A stretch of DNA of 64,000 bases from Sphingobacterium spiritivorum ATCC 33861 (lineage in GTDB: Bacteria; Bacteroidota; Bacteroidia; Sphingobacteriales; Sphingobacteriaceae). Under the pieces are notes generated by a model that saw only the letters and a program-made list of their open reading frames with translations, was not told the origin of the DNA and searched no databases. Shown here one piece after another: positions 24,218 to 32,394 of this stretch. The stretch lies in contig NZ_GL379771.1 of the NCBI RefSeq assembly GCF_000143765.1, forward strand, positions 434,001-498,000, written 5' to 3'. The position numbers and the translations under genes were made by a program. The number at the start of each line of letters is the position of its first letter. Positions within the stretch are counted from its first letter, which is position 1.

Positions 24218-25621
24218 ATGTTATACAATTTCGAAACGAATTTTAAAAAGATACTGGCAGATACTACTACACCGGTAAGTATCTACCTGCGTCTCCGGGA
24301 TGCCTTCCCTAATAGTCTGTTGCTGGAGAGCTCGGACTACCACAGCAGAGACAATAATATCAGTTATATCTGCTGCCAGCCACTGGCAGGCATCAGACTG
24401 AATAAACAAAATCTTGAAATACACTATCCGAATCAGGAGGTCGAATATAAAAAGGCAGATGAAATAGATTTGAGAAGTGAAATTTCCCTTTTCAGAGAAA
24501 AGTTCAGTCAGATTGAAACTCCCGAAATCAATGTCATTTCGAATGGATTATTTGGGTACTTTACCTTTGACTGTATTGAGCATTTCGAGGACATCAAACT
24601 GACCACTGCTATTGACCCTAAACGTGATATTCCGTTTTTACAATATCACGTATACAAGTATGTCATCGCGATTGACCATTTCCGGAATCAGCTCTATATT
24701 TTCGAACATCTTCTCAATGGAGAAGAATCCGGTCTGGAAAAAATGGAATACCTGATTAAGAATAAGAACTTTCCGGAATATGATTTCCGTACCAACGGAG
24801 AAGAAACGTCTAACCGCACAGATGAAGAACACCGGGAACTGGTTCGCAAGATGATAAAGCACATTCAGCGCGGAGATGTTTTTCAGATTGTTCCTTCACG
24901 TGCATTTGCAACTCCTTTTCTAGGCGACGAATTTAATGTATACCGTGCATTACGTTCTATCAATCCTTCTCCATACCTGTTTTACTTTGACTATGGTGAT
25001 TTCAAGATCTTCGGATCATCTCCCGAAGCTCAGCTGACTATCCGCAAAAGCGAAGCTGCAATCTATCCTATTGCCGGTACATTCAAACGTACCGGGGATA
25101 TGGAAAAAGATGAGAAAATCGCGGAAGCATTAAAAAATGATCCCAAAGAAACATCTGAACATGTAATGTTGGTGGATCTTGCCCGCAATGACCTGAGCAG
25201 ACACTGTGATCAGGTGACTGTACGCTCTTACAAAGAAGCGCAGTATTATTCGCATATTATTCACCTGGTCTCCAAAGTAACAGGCAAACTGAAAGATAAT
25301 ATCAATCCTTTTGATGTAGTGGGTGATACATACCCTGCCGGCACACTAAGCGGAGCTCCCAAACATATGGCCCTGACACTCATCGACAGATATGAGGGAC
25401 AGCAGCGTTCTTTTTACAGCGGAGCAATAGGTTATATGGGATTTAACGGCGACTTCAATCATGCTATTATGATCCGCTCCTTTCTTAGTAAACAAAACCT
25501 CTTACACTATCAGGCTGGCGGAGGCATTGTACTCGACTCTGACCCTGAAATGGAATTGCAGGAAGTAAATAACAAAATAGCAGCGTTAAGAAAAGCGCTG
25601 GAATTAGCAGAAACATTATGA
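24218..25621 (+). CDS. trpE: Anthranilate synthase component I
   Basis: TrpE converts chorismate to anthranilate using ammonia from TrpG. The 467-residue protein keeps the tryptophan feedback-site motif LLES near residue 28. The chorismate-binding domain has IVPSRAF, FGSSPEAQL, PIAGTFKRTGD, LVDLARNDL and AGTLSGAPK. An unregulated paralogue such as PabB is unlikely given the LLES motif and the trp leader. It overlaps the next gene by 4 bases (ATGA), indicating coupled translation. Confidence 0.96.
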   Translation: MLYNFETNFKKILADTTTPVSIYLRLRDAFPNSLLLESSDYHSRDNNISYICCQPLAGIRLNKQNLEIHYPNQEVEYKKADEIDLRSEISLFREKFSQIETPEINVISNGLFGYFTFDCIEHFEDIKLTTAIDPKRDIPFLQYHVYKYVIAIDHFRNQLYIFEHLLNGEESGLEKMEYLIKNKNFPEYDFRTNGEETSNRTDEEHRELVRKMIKHIQRGDVFQIVPSRAFATPFLGDEFNVYRALRSINPSPYLFYFDYGDFKIFGSSPEAQLTIRKSEAAIYPIAGTFKRTGDMEKDEKIAEALKNDPKETSEHVMLVDLARNDLSRHCDQVTVRSYKEAQYYSHIIHLVSKVTGKLKDNINPFDVVGDTYPAGTLSGAPKHMALTLIDRYEGQQRSFYSGAIGYMGFNGDFNHAIMIRSFLSKQNLLHYQAGGGIVLDSDPEMELQEVNNKIAALRKALELAETL

Positions 25622-25932
25622 TCAGGCCTTTAGAATATTGTGAAAATCTTGCTCATGTACGCTCATCTATCGATACGATTGATTATCGCATCCTGGAACT
25701 GATCGCTCTCCGTAAGGATTATGTAGCAAAAGCAGCTGATTTTAAAAACAGCACCGAAGAAGTTATCGCTGAAGAACGTGTCAACCAAATGCTAAAGGAC
25801 CGTCTGGAACTGGCTAAAGGTTTCGGATTGAAAGCGTCCTTTGTGGAAGGCATTTTTAGTGATATTGTAAATTATTTTATAAACGAAGAATTAAACAAAT
25901 TCGATGAGCAGCAAAGTATTAGTAATCGATAA
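25618..25932 (+). CDS. Chorismate mutase (AroQ type)
   Basis: This 104-residue all-helical protein has the AroQ pattern: Arg and helix 1 (VRSSIDTIDYRILELIALRKDYVAKAADFK), then the second charged helix (EERVNQMLKDRLELAKGFGL) and the last helix (FVEGIFSDIVNYFI). It should turn chorismate into prephenate, the branch to Phe and Tyr. An isochorismate-pyruvate lyase (PchB-like) is the alternative in this fold. It overlaps trpE by 4 bases and trpG by 29 bases, so it is an integral part of the trp transcript. Confidence 0.85.
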   Translation: MIRPLEYCENLAHVRSSIDTIDYRILELIALRKDYVAKAADFKNSTEEVIAEERVNQMLKDRLELAKGFGLKASFVEGIFSDIVNYFINEELNKFDEQQSISNR

Positions 25933-26476
25933 TTACGACTCATTTACCTATAATCTGGTGCATCTTTTACAAGAATGCGGACAAGAATATGAAGTGTGGA
26001 GAAACGACAAATTCAAGATTGAGGATGTAGCAGCCTTTGATAAGATCTTATTATCACCGGGACCGGGTATCCCTGAAGAAGCTGGCTTATTACTGGATGT
26101 CATCCGTACATATGCCGAGCATAAAAGTATACTGGGTATCTGTCTGGGCCAACAAGCCATTGCAGAAGTCTTTGGAGGCAAATTGTTTAATATGACAAAA
26201 CCTCTGCACGGAGTTGCCACAGCTATTATTGTAACGGATCCTGAAGAATCATTATTCAGGAATTTTCCGAACGGATCCAAGATTGGCCGTTATCATTCAT
26301 GGGCAGTTGAGAAAGAATCTCTGCCGGAAAGCCTGCAGATCACAGCATTGGATGAGAACGGAACTATCATGGCTCTTTCACACAAGACACTGGATGTAAA
26401 AGGGATGCAGTTTCATCCGGAATCTGTCCTGACAGAAAATGGTAAAATATTAATCGAAAACTGGCTAAAGTATTAA
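25904..26476 (+). CDS. trpG: Anthranilate synthase component II (glutamine amidotransferase)
   Basis: TrpG releases ammonia from glutamine for TrpE. At 190 residues it is a stand-alone class I amidotransferase. The nucleophile is Cys80 in GICLGQQAIAE, and the His-Glu pair is in MQFHPESVLTENG. IDNYDSFTYNLVH is the usual N-terminus. In many bacteria one TrpG/PabA serves both anthranilate and aminodeoxychorismate synthase. It overlaps the chorismate mutase gene by 29 bases and is followed one base later by trpC. Confidence 0.96.
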   Translation: MSSKVLVIDNYDSFTYNLVHLLQECGQEYEVWRNDKFKIEDVAAFDKILLSPGPGIPEEAGLLLDVIRTYAEHKSILGICLGQQAIAEVFGGKLFNMTKPLHGVATAIIVTDPEESLFRNFPNGSKIGRYHSWAVEKESLPESLQITALDENGTIMALSHKTLDVKGMQFHPESVLTENGKILIENWLKY

Positions 26477-26477
26477 C

Positions 26478-27260
26478 ATGACTATATTAGATAAAATCGT
26501 TGAGCGTAAAAAAACGGAAGTAGCAGAGGCTAAGACCAAAGTTCCTCTGGAAAAGCTTGAAAATTATCCGCTCTTCAGACGTAGCTGCTATGTACTCAGA
26601 GACAGTATCCTGCATCCGGAACGAACAGGTATCATAGCCGAGTATAAAAGAGCTTCTCCTTCCAAAGGTCTTATCAATGGGGTATCATCTGTGACAGAGG
26701 TCGTCAGCGGTTATCAGGCTGCAGGAGCTTCCGCCATATCTGTACTGACAGACACTGATTTTTTTAAGGGCACACTTGATGATCTGACAGAAGCACGGAA
26801 GGCTTTGACTATTCCTTTGTTACGAAAAGAATTTATTGTAGACAAGTATCAGATCGCTGAAGCGAAGGCATATGGAGCTGATATTATTCTGTTGATCGCA
26901 GCCTGCCTGACAGCAGGGGAAATTCTGGATTTTTCCGCCTATGCCAAGCAACTGGGGTTAAATGTATTACTGGAAGTACACGACCAGGAGGAATTAAACC
27001 GCAGTCTCTTTGATACCATAGATGCCATAGGCGTAAACAACCGTAATCTGAAAGACTTTTCGGTCTCTCTGGATCATTCCTATGATCTTGTCAATAAGAT
27101 TCCTTCGCAGTACATTAAAGTTTCAGAAAGCGGAATATCCGATCCTGAAACTATAAAAAATCTCAAAAAAGCTGGTTTTCAGGCTTTTCTGATTGGCGAG
27201 AATTTTATGAAAACTGAAAATCCGTCAGTAGCGATTTCAAATTTTGTCAAAGAATTATAA
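26478..27260 (+). CDS. trpC: Indole-3-glycerol phosphate synthase
   Basis: This TIM-barrel enzyme makes indole-3-glycerol phosphate. The 260 residues have ILDKIVERKKTEV at the start, the catalytic IAEYKRASPSKG, LLRKEFIVDKYQI, NNRNLKDFSV and SESGISD. It begins one base after trpG. trpD, which would normally lie between trpG and trpC, is absent, as are trpF, trpB and trpA. They must be elsewhere if the organism makes tryptophan. Confidence 0.96.
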   Translation: MTILDKIVERKKTEVAEAKTKVPLEKLENYPLFRRSCYVLRDSILHPERTGIIAEYKRASPSKGLINGVSSVTEVVSGYQAAGASAISVLTDTDFFKGTLDDLTEARKALTIPLLRKEFIVDKYQIAEAKAYGADIILLIAACLTAGEILDFSAYAKQLGLNVLLEVHDQEELNRSLFDTIDAIGVNNRNLKDFSVSLDHSYDLVNKIPSQYIKVSESGISDPETIKNLKKAGFQAFLIGENFMKTENPSVAISNFVKEL

Positions 27261-27263
27261 TTA

Positions 27264-27286
27264 TTATTTATAACTAATCTAAATAA
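27264..27286 (+). promoter_or_regulatory. Candidate iron-box dyad, site A (ECF sigma gene)
   Basis: The left half TTATTTATA, spacer ACTAA and right half TCTAAATAA form a near-perfect inverted repeat. It ends 2 bases before the -7 element of the sigma gene, the right place for a repressor to block RNA polymerase. It is one of five matching sites in the window, all next to iron or haem genes. Confidence 0.7.
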
Positions 27287-27288
27287 AG

Positions 27289-27296
27289 TATATTTG
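27289..27296 (+). promoter_or_regulatory. -7 element for the ECF sigma gene
   Basis: TATATTTG is an exact TAnnTTTG match 26 bases before the likely start. It directly follows dyad site A. Confidence 0.55.
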
Positions 27297-27321
27297 CAGA
27301 CGGGTACGTTTATTTACGTAT

Positions 27322-27852
27322 TTGATCTATCAGATTTTGGAGGAAACAAAGTTCATTATTACGCATGAGAGTTTTGAACAACTTTATCTCGATCATTGGG
27401 AAAAGTTGTTCTTTTTTTGCGTGAAAACCATCCAGGACGAAGAGATTGCGAAAGAGATCGTACAGGAAGTATTCAAATCGGTTTGGGAACGTAAGGATAA
27501 GCTGGAACTTAAGGAAGTGAAGCGTTATCTGATACGATCTGTAAAGTTGAAAACATTTGAATATATACGCAATAAAGTGACACGCCAGCAACACCATGAG
27601 GTGATTCTGAATGCTTACAAAGAGGAATACCATGAAAATTCTGTAGAGGTGCAGGAACTTTCAATTAAAATAAACAACCTGATCGGATCTCTTCCAAATC
27701 AATGTAAGAATGTCTTCAAGATGAGCCGGCACGAAGGTCTGACAAATAAGGAAATCGCATCCCGGCTTTTTATTTCGGAAAGAGCAGTAGAATACCATAT
27801 CAGCAGGGCACTCTCTACATTAAAAACTCATTTGTCGGATTACATAAAATAA
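27322..27852 (+). CDS. ECF RNA polymerase sigma factor, FecI-like
   Basis: The protein has about 176 residues, with sigma region 2 (SFEQLYLDHWEKLFFFCVKTIQDEEIAKEIVQEVFKSVWERKD) and region 4 (LPNQCKNVFKMSRHEGLTNKEIASRLFISERAVEYHISRALSTLK). It belongs to the Bacteroidota FecI-like group that controls TonB receptors. The open frame starts at a TTG at 27322 and there is no good ATG, so the start is uncertain. A FecR-like anti-sigma gene follows 35 bases later, and a lipoprotein gene completes the transcript. Confidence 0.9.
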   Translation: MIYQILEETKFIITHESFEQLYLDHWEKLFFFCVKTIQDEEIAKEIVQEVFKSVWERKDKLELKEVKRYLIRSVKLKTFEYIRNKVTRQQHHEVILNAYKEEYHENSVEVQELSIKINNLIGSLPNQCKNVFKMSRHEGLTNKEIASRLFISERAVEYHISRALSTLKTHLSDYIK

Positions 27853-27887
27853 TTTTATCTTTATCTATTCATAGTATCACTATCTGC

Positions 27888-28514
27888 ATGATCAGCAAAC
27901 AGCTCTTAGAAAAATATCATCTTGGCTTATGTTCGGAAGAAGAACAGGAGTTAGTAGAGCAGTGGCTGGAAAATGATGATCTGGAGATAGAAGGCGATAT
28001 AAAACCTGTAGCGGATACCGAACGGGTAAAAGTAGAAATGTGGTCAAATATCCGACAGGATATTAAACAGAAGAAAAACTTACGCATATTTCATCCTGGC
28101 ATCTGGGCAGCAGTTGCAGCTATACTGATCGCGATTATAGGCGTTAGGGCAATATTTATTAATAATCAGCCCTCTCTTGCAAACCGATTTACATTTGATA
28201 ATCTTTCGGGAGATCAGATCCGGAATTATGAGGAGCATAACTATAATATAACGCTCTCTAAAAAATCTTTTGCACGTATCAATACAGAAACAGGGGAACT
28301 GGATGTCAAAGGAGATATTATGTTTACGCCAAAAAAAGATATTATTCTTAATGTGTGTGACCGAAACCACCGGATCAAACTTAAATCGGGAGAAACCTAT
28401 ATTTTATTGGATCAGAATAAAAGCTGTCAGCATATTGTACTGACAAAGCAGGAGCTGACTTTCCTATCTCCTATTTTACAAAACCAGTTAAAAATACAAT
28501 TTAATATTTCTTAG
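27888..28514 (+). CDS. FecR-like anti-sigma factor, short form
   Basis: The N-terminal cytosolic part (LLEKYHLGLCSEEEQELVEQWLEND) is typical of FecR-type anti-sigma factors. A single membrane helix follows at about residues 68-88 (IWAAVAAILIAIIGVRAIF), then a periplasmic beta-rich domain (LDVKGDIMFTPKKDIILNVCDRNHRIKLKSGETYILL). At 208 residues it lacks the C-terminal secretin/TonB-like domain of the usual 300-390-residue FecR proteins. It should hold the neighbouring sigma factor at the membrane. The receptors here also lack an STN domain, so the normal FecA signalling route seems missing. Confidence 0.8.
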   Translation: MISKQLLEKYHLGLCSEEEQELVEQWLENDDLEIEGDIKPVADTERVKVEMWSNIRQDIKQKKNLRIFHPGIWAAVAAILIAIIGVRAIFINNQPSLANRFTFDNLSGDQIRNYEEHNYNITLSKKSFARINTETGELDVKGDIMFTPKKDIILNVCDRNHRIKLKSGETYILLDQNKSCQHIVLTKQELTFLSPILQNQLKIQFNIS

Positions 28515-28522
28515 TCGAGAAT

Positions 28523-29731
28523 ATGTCAGCTTTAAAGATATCAGTATACAATCTTTTAATTATTCTGACCCTGCTCGCGGCTGGCTGCAGCCGAACAAAA
28601 TCTACAATCAAAACGAACGGAACATACTCCCTATATCTGATGACAAAAGATGGTGGTCACGCCATCATGACACTTGACAGTTTAGCATCAAACTCCGTTA
28701 TCAATTCAGAGCAAATGATCACGGTCCCAAACAGTACATTTGACCGGTCGATTATTATCAAAGATGGTTTTTATTATCATATGGATGGCGGACAAAACAG
28801 CTTTAATAAATATTCCCTGCAGACTGACGGCCTTCAGCAGGTCTCCTCCATCCCTATACAGGACAAACATATCGAAAATAAATATTGGATTGCCAGAGAT
28901 ACATTACTGCTGCTGACTCTGGATGACCGGACTTACTCCAAGCTGGAATATTACAAAATAGACAGCAAATCGTTTCGTATCGTATCCTCCGGTTCTATTC
29001 CTGTAACCTTTCCGTCCAAAGAATTTCCGTTTTTATCCATCGGCTTTAATTATATGCGGGATAACAAGATGTTTATTGGCTATTCGTTTAACAAGACCAT
29101 GGCAAAAAATGACTATACTACGATAGATACGATGTATGTAGCTACTCTGGATGTTCAGACCATGCAGATAAACAATATTCAGAAAGATTCCCGCTCTACC
29201 TATCCGGGCGGCATCAATACAGTCCAGTCTTATAGCTTTGAAGATGAAAATAAAGATTTCTACTTTATGAGCTGTCCTGGTATAGCACTGGGCAATAATC
29301 TAAAAAAACCAACTGCAATCTTTAGAATTGATGCCAAAACGAATAAAATTGCTCCGGATTATATGATCAATATCTCCAACAAGATAAACAATCATGCTTA
29401 TGGAATGTGGTATCTGGGCAATCAGGAAGCGCTGATCCGCAGTGAACGAAAAGACCGTTATCATAATTTTCAGGATCACCATTCCACTTACCATTTTGAA
29501 TATTACCGCGTCAATCTGAGGAATGGAGATATGGTCAAACTTGACCTTCCGTTTGATAAAGGTACCCGAAAAGAATCTGTGATCGTACAAAACAATAAGG
29601 CATATATCGGAATTGATGATTCAACAAATACACATAGCATCTGGGTGTATGATATACCTACAGCGAAGATCAGCAAAGGCACCGGATTATCTCAACGTGT
29701 AGACTTTATTCTGCGTATGGATAGTTTGTAG
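28523..29731 (+). CDS. DUF4374-like lipoprotein (XusB-like), copy 1
   Basis: This 402-residue lipoprotein has a signal and lipobox (LLAAGCSRTK, Cys at about 22). The mature part looks like a beta-propeller with repeated short strands, and it resembles the second lipoprotein in this locus in layout: both have a 'Y.LYL(M/L)..KDG' type opening, a central TAIFRIDAKTN / TAFFRIKNGET segment and an ending VYIGIDD / AYIAVND ... IWVYD / IWSYD. XusB of Bacteroides is a surface lipoprotein of this type that binds enterobactin-class siderophores. It lies in the sigma/anti-sigma transcript, which ends at a terminator at 29769-29794. It is diverged, and the assignment rests on shared architecture. Confidence 0.7.
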   Translation: MSALKISVYNLLIILTLLAAGCSRTKSTIKTNGTYSLYLMTKDGGHAIMTLDSLASNSVINSEQMITVPNSTFDRSIIIKDGFYYHMDGGQNSFNKYSLQTDGLQQVSSIPIQDKHIENKYWIARDTLLLLTLDDRTYSKLEYYKIDSKSFRIVSSGSIPVTFPSKEFPFLSIGFNYMRDNKMFIGYSFNKTMAKNDYTTIDTMYVATLDVQTMQINNIQKDSRSTYPGGINTVQSYSFEDENKDFYFMSCPGIALGNNLKKPTAIFRIDAKTNKIAPDYMINISNKINNHAYGMWYLGNQEALIRSERKDRYHNFQDHHSTYHFEYYRVNLRNGDMVKLDLPFDKGTRKESVIVQNNKAYIGIDDSTNTHSIWVYDIPTAKISKGTGLSQRVDFILRMDSL

Positions 29732-29768
29732 GATACATTGCAAATTTCTCCTGAAACCGATCAAAAGA

Positions 29769-29797
29769 AAAGCATGGCCAAATGGTCATGCTTTTTT
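29769..29797 (+). terminator. Terminator of the sigma-anti-sigma-lipoprotein operon
   Basis: The AAAGCATGGCC/GGTCATGCTTT stem (29769-29779 with 29784-29794, one G-U) has an AAAT loop and is followed by T residues. Confidence 0.85.
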
Positions 29798-29953
29798 ATT
29801 CTACCGCATGGGATAATTCCCTTATAGTCCGCCAAACAGTTATTTTTTCTAAAATATAAATCTTACATATTACTCAACACCAATCACTTACATTTTAATT
29901 TAAAAATAAGTTTATACCCGGCCTTCGGTAAATCCGAAGAAGAGCAACATATC

Positions 29954-29976
29954 TTATATATAATTAATCTAAATAA
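29954..29976 (+). promoter_or_regulatory. Candidate iron-box dyad, site B (siderophore TonB receptor)
   Basis: The left half TTATATATA, spacer ATTAA and right half TCTAAATAA end 2 bases before the receptor ATG at 29979. The right half is identical to that of site A. A small CTTCGG/CCGAAG hairpin (29923-29939) lies just upstream. Confidence 0.65.
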
Positions 29977-29978
29977 TA

Positions 29979-32372
29979 ATGTCGTATTTAAAAACGGTAT
30001 GGTATATCATCTTTGCCTCCATATCGATTATCAGTGTAGCTCAACAGCGGAATGAAGTAAAAGGACGTATTGTCAATAATACAAATGAAGGAATTCCTGA
30101 TGCAAGTATTCAAATTCAAAATTCAACTATCGGCACTAAATCTATTGAAAACGGGGAATTCAAAATTTCGGGATTAGCAGATGGCCAGCATGTTCTCCTT
30201 ATCTCTGCAGTAGGTTTCAAAAAGACAAGCGTCAAAATCAATACGGCTTCAATACCTGCTACATTACGCATTTCTTTAGAAAAGGATCTCAACCAACTCT
30301 CGGAAGTCAATATTAACGGTAAGACCCAGTCAAAAAAAATCAAAGAGACAGGTCTTAATGTCAATATTATTGAGACCAGACAATATGCAAATACAAACGC
30401 AGATATCAATCAGATCTTAAACAGAAGTACCGGTGTTCGGATTCGTGAACAGGGTGGATTGGGCTCTGATTTCACATTTTCATTAAATGGACTTTCCGGC
30501 AATTATATCAAATTTTTCATTGACGGTATCCCTATTGAATCCTTTGGATCGGGTATGACATTGAATAATATGCCAGTCAATATTGCTGAGCGTATAGAAG
30601 TGTATAAAGGTGTTATTCCGGCGCACCTTGGATCAGATGCTCTCGGCGGAGCTGTAAATATTGTCACCAACCGGGATAAGAAAAAATTCCTGGATGTAAG
30701 CTACAGCTATGGTTCTTTCAACACACACCGGGCAGCTGTGAGTGGCGGGTTTAAGGATAAAAACGGAATTATGGTTAATGTAAACTCTTACTATAACTAT
30801 TCGGACAACGACTATCTTATGAAATCCAATCCGAAAGCAAATTTTTACCTGACTGTACCCAATATTCAGGACGACTCCCGCTTTGACACTTTAGGTACTG
30901 CACGAAGATTCCACGACCAGTACCGTTCGGCAATGGGTCAACTGGAGGTAGGAGTAGCAGATAAAAAATGGGCAGATGTTGCTGTAGTGGGAATCACTTA
31001 TAATGATGTCTACAAACAGCAGCAGACCGGAGCTACACAGGAGAAAGTGATCGGCTTGGTGGACAATAAGTCTCATAGTATAACTCCGAGCATACGTTAT
31101 CGCAAGAACAGATTATTCATTGATAACCTTTCTGCGACCTTGTTCTCCAATATTAATATCAGCAAGGGAGTCATCACAGATACAAGTTCTTATGCACCCT
31201 TCTTCTGGGATGGCAAGGCCCGGGAATATCGTCCTAATGCCGGAGAATTTAATTCAACTAAGTCTATTTCACATGATAAATCCTATAATACACTCACTCA
31301 GGCTAATCTGAATTATGCTGCAGCAAAGCATCATGTCTTTAACCTGAATTATAACCTCAATATCAATCAGCGTGAAAGATTTAATGAAATTGACCCGTAC
31401 AATCAATACTACAATAAAACTAATAAGATAGCAAGACATATACTCGGACTAAATTATCAGCAAAACCTGTTTGGAGATAAATGGGTCAACAGTTATTTTT
31501 TAAAGAACTACATTCTTTCAGGTAAGGTTGATGATGTCTCAGGCAAAAGTACCCGCGAAAGCAGCAACTTTACGGGATATGGAATTGCATCTTCTTATAC
31601 CATATTCGGTGGATTTGGAATCAAAGCATCTTATGAACATGCATACAGATTGCCAACATTTACCGAATTATACGGAAATGGGTTAGAGATTGAAGGCAAT
31701 CCAAATCTGAAACCAGCCAACAGTGACAATTACAATATCAATTTTTTTTACAACACTGCATTCGGAGACCACAGTCTATCTTTCGATGCTTCAGCATTTT
31801 ACAGAAATGCAAAGGATTACATTATTTCCCAGCAATATGAAGAAGGCAGCAACGGAAGTAAAAGCCAATCCAAAAATCAGGGTGGAGTCAAAATAAACGG
31901 AGCCGATTTTGAAGCAAAATACACTTACCAAAGCTGGTTGAAAGCGATGGTAAATATGAGCTATTATAATGCTCAAAACAGAGAAAAGTATATAAAAGGA
32001 ACAGAAAACAGAGTAGATATCACCTATGGCAGCCGCACACCAAATGAACCCTGGTTATACGGAAATGCAGATGTCAGCGCACTTTTTCGCAATCCATTCG
32101 GAACCAAAGAAAGTTCACTGGTTGTCAATTACTACCTGCAGTTTGTCAACAGTTATTCGCTGAGCTGGTCCAAACTGGGAGGTAAACAAACAAAAGATTA
32201 TATCCCGGAACAGTGGTTAAACAATCTCGCCGTGACCTATTCGATGAAAGACAACAAATATCATATCACACTTGAAGGTAAGAATCTGACAGATCAGATA
32301 GCTTATGATGTTTTCAAACAACAAAAACCGGGACGTTCCTTTTCCGTGAAACTTAGATACAGTATTCAATAA
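29979..32372 (+). CDS. TonB-dependent siderophore receptor (XusA-like)
   Basis: This 797-residue outer-membrane receptor has a signal peptide (ISIISVAQQ), one CarboxypepD_reg-like domain (about 25-105), a plug (NQILNRSTGVRIREQGGLGSDFTFSLNGLSGNYIKFFIDGIPIESFG, then IERIEVYKGVIPAHLGSDALGGAVNIVT) and a 22-strand-type barrel. The barrel ends in the aromatic-rich motif RSFSVKLRYSIQ. It has no STN signalling extension. The downstream XusB- and XusC-like genes point to siderophore uptake. A candidate iron-box dyad abuts the start codon. Confidence 0.9.
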   Translation: MSYLKTVWYIIFASISIISVAQQRNEVKGRIVNNTNEGIPDASIQIQNSTIGTKSIENGEFKISGLADGQHVLLISAVGFKKTSVKINTASIPATLRISLEKDLNQLSEVNINGKTQSKKIKETGLNVNIIETRQYANTNADINQILNRSTGVRIREQGGLGSDFTFSLNGLSGNYIKFFIDGIPIESFGSGMTLNNMPVNIAERIEVYKGVIPAHLGSDALGGAVNIVTNRDKKKFLDVSYSYGSFNTHRAAVSGGFKDKNGIMVNVNSYYNYSDNDYLMKSNPKANFYLTVPNIQDDSRFDTLGTARRFHDQYRSAMGQLEVGVADKKWADVAVVGITYNDVYKQQQTGATQEKVIGLVDNKSHSITPSIRYRKNRLFIDNLSATLFSNINISKGVITDTSSYAPFFWDGKAREYRPNAGEFNSTKSISHDKSYNTLTQANLNYAAAKHHVFNLNYNLNINQRERFNEIDPYNQYYNKTNKIARHILGLNYQQNLFGDKWVNSYFLKNYILSGKVDDVSGKSTRESSNFTGYGIASSYTIFGGFGIKASYEHAYRLPTFTELYGNGLEIEGNPNLKPANSDNYNINFFYNTAFGDHSLSFDASAFYRNAKDYIISQQYEEGSNGSKSQSKNQGGVKINGADFEAKYTYQSWLKAMVNMSYYNAQNREKYIKGTENRVDITYGSRTPNEPWLYGNADVSALFRNPFGTKESSLVVNYYLQFVNSYSLSWSKLGGKQTKDYIPEQWLNNLAVTYSMKDNKYHITLEGKNLTDQIAYDVFKQQKPGRSFSVKLRYSIQ

Positions 32373-32394
32373 TAATTATTTAACATAAAATAAG

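Noticed and set aside
27264..27296. Could the dyad before the sigma gene be a terminator of the trp operon?
   Set aside because: It is AT-only in the arms, has no T-run after it, and recurs at four unrelated promoters with identical spacing, so an operator is the better reading.
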